Origin: JAWLCQ01 sp041687095
GTDB lineage: Bacteria; Planctomycetota; Phycisphaerae; SM23-33
Assembly (NCBI GenBank): GCA_041687095.1
Contig: JAWLCQ010000028.1
Span: forward strand, 1 to 39,989
Length of the DNA stretch: 39,989 bases
Reading direction: 5' to 3'
Shown here: positions 15,545-23,752 of the stretch, one piece after another
How the letters are laid out: each line of letters opens with the position of its first letter
Numbering within the stretch: position 1 is the first letter of the stretch
Position numbers and translations under genes: made by a program
The notes under the pieces: model-generated
Seen by the model: the letters and a program-made list of their open reading frames with translations, nothing else
What the model was told of the DNA's origin: nothing
Database searches by the model: none

Positions 15545-16345
15545 ATGAGTGTGGATCGGGAAAAGCAGGCGTTGGAGCAGTGCATCCGCGAGGCGGGGCG
15601 CGTGGTGTATCAGATGGCCCGGGAGGGTTTTGAGACGGCCCGCAAGGCCAATCAGGACCCCGTCACGACGGCCGACCTCGCCGCCGACCGCATCCTGCGC
15701 GAAGGGCTGCTCGCGGCGTGCCCGGGGACGGAGTGGCTGTCCGAGGAGACGCGGGACCGCCCGGAGCGCCTGGCGGCCGAGCGGGTCTGGATCGTGGACC
15801 CGATCGACGGGACCAAGGAGTTCGTCTCGGGCATCCCGGAATATGCCGTGTCGGTGGCGCTGGTCGAGCGCGGGACCCCCATCCTGGGGGCCGTCTTCAA
15901 CCCCGCCACGGACGAGCTGTACCTCGCCGCCCGCGGGCAAGGCGTGACGCGCAACGGGCAGGCCGTCCGCAGCGACCGCCCCCTGCCCGACAAGCCCGTC
16001 ATCCTCGCCTCCCGCAGCGAGGTCAAGCGCGGGGAGTGGGACATCTTCCGCCCCCTCGCCGAGATCCGCATCTGCGGATCGATCGCGTACAAGCTCGCAC
16101 TCGTCGCCGCCGCCCAGGCCGACTCGACCTTCTCCCTCGGGCCCAAGAACGAGTGGGACATCGCCGCCGGGATCCTGCTGGTCATGGAGGCCGGCGGGTA
16201 CTCCGCCGACAAGGCGGGCAAGCCCTACGTCCTCAACCAGGCCAACACGCTGGTCAACGGCATTGTGGCGTCGACGCGGTCGGCCCGCGAGCTGACGATC
16301 GAGCTGGTGCAACGGTATCCGACCCCGCAGGGGCGGGCAGACTGA
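15545..16345 (+). CDS. Inositol-monophosphatase-family phosphatase (CysQ-like)
   Basis: The 266-residue enzyme has the lithium-sensitive Mg-dependent phosphatase fold. Motifs in order are DPVTTADLAADR, LSEET (metal-binding Glu), WIVDPIDGTKEFVSGIPEYA, and NEWDIAAGILLVMEAGG. The wording DPIDGTKEF is closest to 3'(2'),5'-bisphosphate nucleotidases such as CysQ, which recycle the PAP made during sulfate activation, but inositol or sugar phosphates are possible. The ATG at 15545 is the first that keeps the family N terminus; longer frames run through repeats. The next gene begins with GTG only 10 nt after the stop, so the two are probably one operon. Confidence 0.85.
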   Translation: MSVDREKQALEQCIREAGRVVYQMAREGFETARKANQDPVTTADLAADRILREGLLAACPGTEWLSEETRDRPERLAAERVWIVDPIDGTKEFVSGIPEYAVSVALVERGTPILGAVFNPATDELYLAARGQGVTRNGQAVRSDRPLPDKPVILASRSEVKRGEWDIFRPLAEIRICGSIAYKLALVAAAQADSTFSLGPKNEWDIAAGILLVMEAGGYSADKAGKPYVLNQANTLVNGIVASTRSARELTIELVQRYPTPQGRAD

Positions 16346-16355
16346 GAGGTCCTTC

Positions 16356-18590
16356 GTGCTCGCGCAGCTCGGCCCGCAGTATCACTGGAACCAGGTCCTC
16401 TACAACCGGTGGTGGATCGCCGCCATCGCCCTGGGCGTGTCCATCGTCGCCACGCCCATCGTCCGCCACATCGCCTACCGCCTCAAGGTCGTGGACCGCC
16501 CGGACGCCCTGCTGAAGCCCCATGGCCGTCCGATCGCGTACCTCGGCGGCGTGGCGATGTGCGTCGGGCTGCTCTCGGGCCTGGCGGGCTACCTGTCCGT
16601 CCTGCCGAACCTGTCCGCACTGTGGGACGGGATCGGAGGCGCCCTGGGGGCGGGGGACGTGGCGGCGCTGCTGTTGAACCCGCTGTGGAACCTCCTCTTC
16701 GTGGCCCTGGCGGCCGTGGCGATTACGCTGGTGGGGCTGCTGGACGACCTCTACTCGATCCGCCCGGGGCAAAAGATCCTGGGGCAGTTGGTGGTGGCGG
16801 CGCTGCTGCTGATGGGGGGCGTGGGAACGCGCATGGGGGCGGTGTTCCTCGAGCCCATGGGCCTCGCGGAGGTTCCGTGGCTCCTGTACCCCCTGAGCGG
16901 GGGCATGGTCTGCTTCGCCGTCATCATCTGCTGCAATGCCACCAATCTGCTTGACGGTTTGGACGGGCTGTGCGGGGGCGTCAGCGCGATCATCGGGTTG
17001 GGCTTTCTGGCGCTGGCGGTGTACCTGGCGATGTGGGGGAACACCAACCCCGAGATGGACGCCCTACGGGTCTCGCTGGCCTTGGCGATGGTCGGAGCGA
17101 TCCTGGGGTTCCTGCCCTACAACACCCACCCCGCGTCGATCTTCATGGGCGACGCAGGGTCGATGCTCCTGGGGTTCCTGGTCGCGACGATGATGGCGCT
17201 GTTCTGCCACACCGGCAATCCCCGGTGGTTCATGGCCTCGGTCGTCGTCTTCGCCGTTCCCGTCATGGACACCATGCTCGCCGTCGTCCGCCGCCTCCTC
17301 GCGGGGCGCAGCATCTTCGCCGGCGACCGCTCGCACCTGTACGACCAGCTCATCGACCGGGGCGTTCGCCTCCGCCGCGTCGTGGGGCTGTTCTACCTCC
17401 TCAGCCTCCTGGCGGCCGGGATCGGGGTGGGAGCGGCGGTCTACCTCCGCACCCGCTACGCCCTGGTCCTGCACCTGGGCCTGTTCGCGCTGGTGTGGCT
17501 CATCTTCCGCCGCATGGGCGTCATCCGCGAGGAGGCCTCCCGCACCCGCCGGGCGCATGACGTCGGGCCCACCGCGCCGGTCCGACCGGCCGTCGGAAGC
17601 GAGGAGGAGCCCCTCAACCTCCTCTTTACGTCCGTGGGGCGGCGGGTGTCGCTCGTGCACGAGTTCCGCCGCGCCGCCCGCGATCTGCGGGTCTCCCTGA
17701 CCATCCACGCCGCCGACCACCTGGAGATGGCCCCGGCGCTGCAGGTGGCCGACCACAAGGCCATCGTCCCATCCATCCGCACCGACGGGTACGTCCAGGC
17801 CATCCTCGACTACTGCCGCACCCACGCCATCCACGCCCTCATCCCCCTGATCGATACCGAACTGCTCCCGCTCTCCAACGCCGCCGACCGCTTCCGCGAG
17901 GTCGGCACCGAACCGATCCTCTCCTCCCATGAGGTCGTCAGTATTGCCCGCGATAAGATCCTCACCGCCGAATTCCTCCTCGCCCATGGGTTCCTGACCC
18001 CGCGGATCCTGTCGCCCGAGGAATTCGCCTCGGCCACCTATCCGCTGTTCGTCAAGCCCCGCCGCGGCAGCGCGTCGCAGGGCATCCGCAAGGTCAACGA
18101 CGCCCGCGAACTCGAAATGTTCCTCGCCACCCACCCCGACTCCATCGTCCAGGAGTTCATCGCCGGGCAGGAGTACACCGTCGACGTCTTCGCGGACCTC
18201 GGCGGCACCCCCCGCTGCGCCGTTCCCCGCCTCCGACACGAGACCCGCTCCGGGGAGGTCTCCAAGGGCGAGACGGTGCGGCACGCGAGGATCATCGACG
18301 CGTCCATGCGGCTCGTCCGCGAACTCGGGGGCTGCCGGGGCATGGTGACCATCCAGTGCTTCCTGACGCCCGACGGACGGATCGTGTTCATCGAGATCAA
18401 CCCCCGATTCGGCGGGGGCGTGCCCCTCTCCATCCGCGCCGGGGCCGACTCCCCCCGCTGGATCCTCGAACTCCTGCTCGGCCGCGACGTGCAGATCGAC
18501 GCCAGCGCCTGGAGGGACCACCTGCTCATGCTCCGCTACGACGAGGCCATCTTCCTCCCCGCCGACCAGTTGCCCCGGGGCAATGCGTAG
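16356..18590 (+). CDS. Fusion of a polyprenyl-phosphate sugar-1-phosphate transferase and an ATP-grasp ligase
   Basis: The 744-residue product has two domains. Residues 1-400 are a multi-span membrane enzyme of the MraY/WecA family, which moves a sugar-1-phosphate from a UDP-sugar to undecaprenyl phosphate. Seen are GLLDDLYSIRPGQKILGQ, CNATNLLDGLDGLCGG, SIFMGDAGSMLLGF and AGRSIFAGDRSHLYDQL, matching the catalytic Asp pairs and the His motif. WecA is nearer than MraY. After a charged linker, residues 421-744 are a soluble ATP-grasp ligase: NLLFTSVGRRVSL pre-ATP-grasp, PLFVKPRRGSASQG, VQEFIAGQEYTVDVF and FIEINPRFGGGVPL, with the Glu and Asn metal ligands. The start is a GTG with GAGAGG upstream. 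No internal start or frame shift is seen at the junction. A cell-surface glycan role is likely; the ligase substrate is unknown. Confidence 0.86.
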   Translation: MLAQLGPQYHWNQVLYNRWWIAAIALGVSIVATPIVRHIAYRLKVVDRPDALLKPHGRPIAYLGGVAMCVGLLSGLAGYLSVLPNLSALWDGIGGALGAGDVAALLLNPLWNLLFVALAAVAITLVGLLDDLYSIRPGQKILGQLVVAALLLMGGVGTRMGAVFLEPMGLAEVPWLLYPLSGGMVCFAVIICCNATNLLDGLDGLCGGVSAIIGLGFLALAVYLAMWGNTNPEMDALRVSLALAMVGAILGFLPYNTHPASIFMGDAGSMLLGFLVATMMALFCHTGNPRWFMASVVVFAVPVMDTMLAVVRRLLAGRSIFAGDRSHLYDQLIDRGVRLRRVVGLFYLLSLLAAGIGVGAAVYLRTRYALVLHLGLFALVWLIFRRMGVIREEASRTRRAHDVGPTAPVRPAVGSEEEPLNLLFTSVGRRVSLVHEFRRAARDLRVSLTIHAADHLEMAPALQVADHKAIVPSIRTDGYVQAILDYCRTHAIHALIPLIDTELLPLSNAADRFREVGTEPILSSHEVVSIARDKILTAEFLLAHGFLTPRILSPEEFASATYPLFVKPRRGSASQGIRKVNDARELEMFLATHPDSIVQEFIAGQEYTVDVFADLGGTPRCAVPRLRHETRSGEVSKGETVRHARIIDASMRLVRELGGCRGMVTIQCFLTPDGRIVFIEINPRFGGGVPLSIRAGADSPRWILELLLGRDVQIDASAWRDHLLMLRYDEAIFLPADQLPRGNA

Positions 18591-18694
18591 CCCGATCCGG
18601 TCTTCGCGCAAACTGAGCGCACTTTGCACGGTCTGTGTGGCATAATGGGACGAGCCGATCGTCGTTCCCTTGCCATACTCACATAGAGGATCGC

Positions 18695-20059
18695 ATGCCT
18701 TACCGCAGGACAAAGCTCGTCGCCCTCGTCGTCGTCTCCCTGTGCCTGACCGTTCCGCTCTCGGCGGGGAGCCCCAGGCACGTCATCCTGCTGATCTCCG
18801 ACGGGGCGGGGTTCAACACCTTCCACGCCGCCTCCTACTATCAGCACGGCAAGCTTGGGCAGCAACCCTACGACGCCTGGCCGGTCCGCCTGGCGTGCTC
18901 GACGTACATGCTCAATGACGACGGAACGCCCGCAGGCTATGACGCCCAGGCCGCCTGGGCCTCCTTCGACGCCGTCCGCGGCACGGCCGACACCACCGTC
19001 GCCACCGACTCCGCCGCCGCCGCCACCGCCCTCTACACGGGCGCAAAGACGCTCCGCGGGCGCATCGGGGAGGACCGTGAGGCGGCGGCGCTGCCCACGC
19101 TCGCCGACATCGCCCATGCGCAGGGGCTCGGTACGGGCGTGGTCACCAGCGTCCAATTCGCCCACGCCACCCCCGCCGCCCTCGCCGCCCACAACGAGCA
19201 CCGGAACAACTACGTCGCCATCGCCAACGAGATGATCTTCGGGTCCGACCTCGACGTCATCATGGGCTGCGGGCACCCGGAGTACGACAAGAACGGCCGC
19301 CCGCGCCCCACCGACCCCGACAAGTACAAGTACGTGGGCGGGCAGGCGACGTGGGACGCGCTGTGCAAGGGCCAGACGGGCAAGGGCTGGACGCTCGTCC
19401 AGTCCCGCTCCGACTTCCAGGCCCTCGCCGACAACCCTGCCCTGGCCCCGCGGAGGGTGATCGGCGTCCCGCAGGTGTACAAGACCCTCCAGTATGAGCG
19501 CGACGGAAGGGGTATGGGAAACCTCAACCCCGACGTTCCCGACCTCGCCACCATGACCGCCGCCGCCCTCAACGTGCTGCACCGGAACACGCAGGGCTTC
19601 CTCCTCGTCGTCGAGGCCGGCGCCGTCGACTGGGCCAACCACGACAGCGACCTCGCCCGCTCCATCGAGGAGCAGATCGACTTCGACCGCACCGTCGCCG
19701 CCGTCGTCCGCTGGATCGAGACTAACTCCTCCTGGGACGATGCCCTGGTCATCGTCACCGCCGACCACGAGTGCGGGCACCTCTGGGGCCCCAACGCCGG
19801 TCCGCCCGCGAAGTTCTCCCCCATCGTCCGTGCGGAAGCGGGCACGCTCCCGAAGGCGGAGTACTACTCCGACTACCACACCAACTCGCTCGTCCCGCTC
19901 TACGCTCGCGGGGCGGGCGCGGAAGCGTTCCTGAGCTGCATCGGCGGAAAGGATCCGGTCTACGGTCCCTACGTGGACAACACCGACATCTTCCGCGTGA
20001 TCCGCGACGCCCTCGTCCCCGCCCCGGCGGCGAGCGCGGCAAGAAGCGAAGGGCAGTGA
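18695..20059 (+). CDS. Secreted alkaline phosphatase
   Basis: The 454-residue protein starts with a signal peptide (KLVALVVVSLCLTVPLSAG) and belongs to the PhoA superfamily, metalloenzymes that release phosphate from monoesters outside the cytoplasm. Asp36 in LLISDGAG is a metal ligand. The phosphorylated nucleophile is Ser106 in ATDSAAAATALYTG, which corresponds to DSAASAT of E. coli PhoA. GAVDWANHDSD, TADHECGH and YHTNSLVPLYARG supply the other metal ligands, all present. Length is close to PhoA (471). The ATG at 18695 has AGAGGA before it. It stands between the ATP-grasp fusion and the GH20 gene, in a separate unit. Confidence 0.9.
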   Translation: MPYRRTKLVALVVVSLCLTVPLSAGSPRHVILLISDGAGFNTFHAASYYQHGKLGQQPYDAWPVRLACSTYMLNDDGTPAGYDAQAAWASFDAVRGTADTTVATDSAAAATALYTGAKTLRGRIGEDREAAALPTLADIAHAQGLGTGVVTSVQFAHATPAALAAHNEHRNNYVAIANEMIFGSDLDVIMGCGHPEYDKNGRPRPTDPDKYKYVGGQATWDALCKGQTGKGWTLVQSRSDFQALADNPALAPRRVIGVPQVYKTLQYERDGRGMGNLNPDVPDLATMTAAALNVLHRNTQGFLLVVEAGAVDWANHDSDLARSIEEQIDFDRTVAAVVRWIETNSSWDDALVIVTADHECGHLWGPNAGPPAKFSPIVRAEAGTLPKAEYYSDYHTNSLVPLYARGAGAEAFLSCIGGKDPVYGPYVDNTDIFRVIRDALVPAPAASAARSEGQ

Positions 20060-20120
20060 GGCGGGGACTGGTTGGCGGATTGACGGGGTGCCCCTTCAGC
20101 CAGGGGCAACCCGTGAGCAC

Positions 20121-20151
20121 CTCAAACCTCTAGCCTCTAACCTCTAACCTG
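20121..20151. repeat. Short AACCTCT heptamer run upstream of the GH20 gene
   Basis: The stretch carries several AACCTCT or near copies (ACCTCTAGCCTCTAACCTCT). The complementary heptamer AGAGGTT is found in six perfect copies directly after the GH20 gene, and a further AACCTCT-type run follows that. Confidence 0.7.
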
Positions 20152-20216
20152 GCCCCTGTGGTACCATCCCTCGCGCTCGCCCGCCGCCACCCCCGGGCGA
20201 GAACGAAAGGACGACC

Positions 20217-21623
20217 ATGGCTGTCACCGATCTCTTCCGCGCATCGAGCCCCGCCGTGCCTGTGCGCTGCGTACACCTGGACCTCAAGGGCACCCCGCCG
20301 ACCCCGCAGCGGATGCTCGAACTGCTCGACCTCTTCGCCGCCCTCCGCTACACCGCCGTCCTCTTCGAGTGGGAGGACACCTACCCCTGGACCGTCGATG
20401 AGCGGTTCCGCTGCGAGACGGCGTACAGCGACGACGACGTCCGCGCGTTTCGCGCCCGCGCCCGCGCGCTGAACCTGGAGTTCATCCCGCTCGTGCAGTG
20501 CCTCGGGCACATGGAGACCCCGCTGGCGAGGGCGGGGTACGAGCCCCTCCGCGAGGCGCCCGGATCGGCCCAGGTGCTCAACCCCCTCGCCCCGGGGGCG
20601 ACGCAGCTCATCGCGGACATGATCGACGACCTCCTCCGCCTCACGCCCGACGTGAAGCACCTGCACCTCGGGGGCGATGAGGCGTGGACCTTCGGAACCC
20701 ACCCGGACACCCACGCCTACGTCGAGAAGCACGGCAAGGGCGCCCTGTACCTCCAACACGTCGGGCCGCTCCTGGACAGGCTCAACGCCCGCGGCATTCG
20801 CCCGATCCTGTGGCACGACATGATGCTGCCGTGGGACGACGAGTCCGTCCGCGCCCTCGCCCAGCGCGCCGACCTGTGCGTCTGGGGCTACCACGGAACC
20901 CCGCAGGCGACGGGCGGGCACCACGCGGTGAAACACATCGAACGCTTCCGCTCCCTGGGCGTGCCCCTGTGGGGCGGGACCGCGTACAAGGGCGCCAGCG
21001 GGCCAAACGTCGACCTGCCCAAGCTCGCCCTGCACGAGGAGAACGCCCTCGGATGGGCGCTCGCCGCCCGCGAGTACGACATGAAGGGCGTGATCGCCAC
21101 CGCTTGGTCCCGCTACAGCACGCACAACGTGCAGTGCGAGACCCTCGACGCTTCGCTGGACTCGCTCGTCAACGTGGCGGCCATCCTGCACGACGGCGAG
21201 CCCCCCGCCGGTGGCCGCGAGGCCATCCTCCACGCCCTCGGGGACCTCAGGGAGCGCGAGCGCTTCGAACGCTGCCACGCGGCCGTGGGCGCGATGGCCC
21301 AGGCACGGGGCAAGGCCTGGGGCCTGGTGCCGATCCTCCGCGAGATGATTGCGATGGCCACCGTCGACGCCCGCCGCCGCAGCGGAACGTGGATGGTCCG
21401 CTGGCTGCAGGACATCGACTCCGCCGTCCGCGCCGCCGACGCCACCGGTCGGGAGATCCTCGCCGCCTACGAGGGCCTCGTCCCCTCCATCTGGATGGAC
21501 CGCTACGTACGCGAGCGCATCGACCCGCTCCGCGAGGAACTCCATCTCCTGCACCCCCGCGTCCGCCAACTCGACCCCGCCGGGTATGCGGTGGAGTTCC
21601 CGACAGAACAGGTGAGAGGTTAG
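20217..21623 (+). CDS. GH20 glycosidase, hexosaminidase-D-like
   Basis: The 468-residue protein has no signal peptide and looks cytoplasmic. It is a GH20 barrel of the shorter hexosaminidase D kind: VHLDLKGTPPTP near the start, LFEWEDTYPW, CLGHMETP, and the catalytic pair Asp154-Glu155 in LHLGGDEAWTFG, followed by ILWHDMML and ATAWSRYS. GH20 enzymes cleave beta-linked GlcNAc or GalNAc by substrate-assisted catalysis. It lacks the N-terminal domain 2 typical of chitobiases. The stop codon TAG is part of the first AGAGGTT repeat unit, so the C-terminal residues VRG may be repeat-derived. Confidence 0.85.
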   Translation: MAVTDLFRASSPAVPVRCVHLDLKGTPPTPQRMLELLDLFAALRYTAVLFEWEDTYPWTVDERFRCETAYSDDDVRAFRARARALNLEFIPLVQCLGHMETPLARAGYEPLREAPGSAQVLNPLAPGATQLIADMIDDLLRLTPDVKHLHLGGDEAWTFGTHPDTHAYVEKHGKGALYLQHVGPLLDRLNARGIRPILWHDMMLPWDDESVRALAQRADLCVWGYHGTPQATGGHHAVKHIERFRSLGVPLWGGTAYKGASGPNVDLPKLALHEENALGWALAAREYDMKGVIATAWSRYSTHNVQCETLDASLDSLVNVAAILHDGEPPAGGREAILHALGDLRERERFERCHAAVGAMAQARGKAWGLVPILREMIAMATVDARRRSGTWMVRWLQDIDSAVRAADATGREILAAYEGLVPSIWMDRYVRERIDPLREELHLLHPRVRQLDPAGYAVEFPTEQVRG

Positions 21624-21781
21624 AGGTTAGAGGTTAGAGGTTAGAGGTTAGAGGTTAGACGCATGGGATGCCGGGGATCAGAAGGCGGAGCGTTCCCCCG
21701 ACTTGCCGACAGACCTGCCGACAACTTGCCGACAGCCTCTGGACCGCGAGCCCTCTATCCTCTAACCTCTCACCTCTACCC
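21615..21781. repeat. AGAGGTT heptamer array with a facing AACCTCT array
   Basis: Six tandem perfect copies of AGAGGTT lie at 21615-21656, beginning inside the GH20 stop region. A facing, degenerate run of the complement lies at 21752-21781. Between them are three near copies of GACTTGCCGACA. The arrangement is a fold-back with tandem-repeat arms, as for the GGATTTG family at 1437-1626. Confidence 0.8.
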
Positions 21782-21835
21782 TTGTGTGCATGCAGTCAAG
21801 ACCTGGACCGACCATCAGACCAAGGATTCGCCATA

Positions 21836-23290
21836 ATGACCAATCCAATCGACGCCTATCCCGTCCGCTTCCCCCTGGGCGGCTATCTGCCCGAACTGGC
21901 CGTGAGCAAGACCGTCCGCGAGCCCGCCCGCGACCTGCCCGTGCTCGCCGAGTGCGACGTCGCCGTCTTCGGGGGAGGCTCGACGGGCGTCTGCGCCGCC
22001 GTCGCCGCCGCCCGCGCGGGCAAGCGCGTCCTGCTCGTCGAACGCTGGGCCAACCTGGGCGGGATGGCGACGACGGCGTGGGTGAACATCTTCCACACGC
22101 TCTACGGGACCGACTGGAAGACCAAGGTCATTGGCGGGCTCACGGAGGAGTTCATCCGCCGCCTGCAGGCCATGAACGCCGTCCTCAACCACTCCCCCGA
22201 CGGGGAGACGGGCGACTGGCGGATCTGCTCGGAGCACGCGAAGTTCGTCTTCGACGACATGGCCATCGGGTCCGGGGTCCAGTTGCTCCTGCACGCCCGC
22301 GTCGTCGGGGCCCTGCGGGACGGGCGGAGAGTCACGGCGGCGGTCGTCGAGACCAAGAGCGGGCGCGGGGCCGTCCTCGCCAACACCTACATCGACTGCA
22401 CCGGCGACGCGGACCTCATCCGCCTGTCGGGCGTGGAGACGACGCTTGGGGACGGGCACGGCCGCTGCCAGGCGCCCTCGCTCGTCTTCCGCCTGCAGAA
22501 CCGGGCGGAGGACGCCGCCGGGCCCCCGGAGATCCAGCGCGCGCTGTTCCAGCAGCCGATGGACTACAACGGCGGGGTGTATTCGTGCTTCACGTGGGGC
22601 AACCCCAGCGTGTGGGACCGGCGCCAGCAGATGCTCGCGGGCACGCGCGTCCTCAACGTCAACGCCGCCGACGCCCTCGACCTCACCCGCGCGGAGGTCG
22701 AGGCCCGCTACCAGCTCCGCTGGGTCCTGGGGCGGATCCGCGAGCTTCGAGGCTGGTCGGAGGCGTACCTCACCGACATCGGGGCGCAGCTCGGGATCCG
22801 TGAGACCCACCGCATCCTCGCCGAGCACACCGTCACCCGCGAGGAGGTCCTGCACGGGACCCCCTTCCCCGACGCCATTGCCCAGGGCACCTACCGGGTG
22901 GACATCCACAGCCCCGACAGCCCGGGGATTCTCTTCGAGCAGCTCGATGGGCGGTCGCAGTACGTGGACGGCCTGGCGGAGTCGAAGTGGTCGCGATGGG
23001 ACGGGCAGCCGCTGGACGCCCCGCGGCGCGACACGCTGTGCTACAGCGTGCCCTACCGCGCCCTGATCCCGCGGGCGCTGGACAACGTGCTGGCGGCGGG
23101 GCGATGCATCGGGGCCGACCACGCCGCCATGGGCGGGCTTCGCGTGATGGTCAACTGCATGCAGTTCGGCCAGGCGGCCGGGACGGCGGCGGCGATGCTG
23201 GCGGCGGGGCAGGACGTCCGGGAGGTCGATCCTGCCCCGTTGCGCGCCCGGCTGCAGGAGGCAGGCATGCCGCTGCGCGAGCGGACGTAG
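21836..23290 (+). CDS. FAD-dependent oxidoreductase
   Basis: The 484-residue protein is a flavoprotein of the FAD_oxidored type. It has the dinucleotide-binding motif DVAVFGGGSTGVCAAVAAAR near residue 41, then VLLVERWANLGGMAT, the second FAD contact YIDCTGDADL, and a C-terminal FAD motif AAGRCIGADHAAMGGLR with MQFGQAAGTAAAM. No signal peptide is seen. The family is common in planctomycete genomes beside glycan catabolism genes, but the substrate is not known. The start ATG at 21836 has AAGGAT upstream; longer frames run through the heptamer repeats. Confidence 0.85.
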   Translation: MTNPIDAYPVRFPLGGYLPELAVSKTVREPARDLPVLAECDVAVFGGGSTGVCAAVAAARAGKRVLLVERWANLGGMATTAWVNIFHTLYGTDWKTKVIGGLTEEFIRRLQAMNAVLNHSPDGETGDWRICSEHAKFVFDDMAIGSGVQLLLHARVVGALRDGRRVTAAVVETKSGRGAVLANTYIDCTGDADLIRLSGVETTLGDGHGRCQAPSLVFRLQNRAEDAAGPPEIQRALFQQPMDYNGGVYSCFTWGNPSVWDRRQQMLAGTRVLNVNAADALDLTRAEVEARYQLRWVLGRIRELRGWSEAYLTDIGAQLGIRETHRILAEHTVTREEVLHGTPFPDAIAQGTYRVDIHSPDSPGILFEQLDGRSQYVDGLAESKWSRWDGQPLDAPRRDTLCYSVPYRALIPRALDNVLAAGRCIGADHAAMGGLRVMVNCMQFGQAAGTAAAMLAAGQDVREVDPAPLRARLQEAGMPLRERT

Positions 23291-23752
23291 ACCCAAACCT
23301 CCCACGCAGCGGGTCTCCTGGCCTGGTTGTTCTACACATCTCGACGCCCTGTCACCCAGGTAGCCCAGGGTCTGCCTGTCGTCCCGGACAGGAAACTCCG
23401 GGAGTCCCGGAAGGGACGGATTGAGAATAGCCCAGCAGTTCACTGCTGGGTATCGGTCGCGCGGTATTCCAAGCCCCGGGAGGGGCGCTTGACGGATGGA
23501 TCCATGACGCACCCTCAAACGCCCCTCCGGAGGCTTGAGAAGAAGAAGAAGAAAAGGAAGGGGATGGGCCCGGATCCCAGCAGTGAACTGCTGGGCTATT
23601 GTCACAGCGTCCCTACCGGGACGCCCGGAGACGCGTCCCTGTCGGGACGCATGGCAACCGATCCCTGCCGCCCCGCGAGGTCCGAGATGTGAGAACAACG
23701 AGGTCAGGAGATCCTTGGCGCAGGCGTTCGAGAATCTCCCGCGTCGCGGGCC
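23291..23752. other. 462-nt repeat-filled spacer between convergent genes
   Basis: It separates the convergent flavoprotein and argS genes and holds the inverted-pair repeat family described at 23385-23690. I see no credible gene; open frames here carry the repeat and read as AVNCWAI-type peptides. Confidence 0.7.
23385..23690. repeat. Dispersed hairpin element with CCCAGCAGT palindromes, complete inverted form
   Basis: Two identical palindromes, CCCAGCAGTTCACTGCTGGG at 23431-23450 and its reverse complement at 23576-23595, mark the two halves of an inverted arrangement. Other hairpins here are GCGTCCCTACCGGGACGC (about 23608-23625), GCGTCCCTGTCGGGACGC (about 23634-23651), and AAGCCCCGGGAGGGGCGCTT (23471-23490). 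A related copy lies at 39835-39989. The element lies between two convergent stop codons and may end transcription from both sides, although no T-run follows the stems. Confidence 0.75.

Noticed and set aside
18595..18694. A CATAAT box before the alkaline phosphatase as a promoter
   Set aside because: The -10-like box is present near 18639-18645 but no -35 box stands at a 15-19 nt distance.
16254..18713. Long minus-strand open frames across the phosphatase and fusion genes
   Set aside because: They mirror genes with clear motifs on the plus strand, are rich in Val, Asp, Gly and Glu, and have no ribosome-binding sites.
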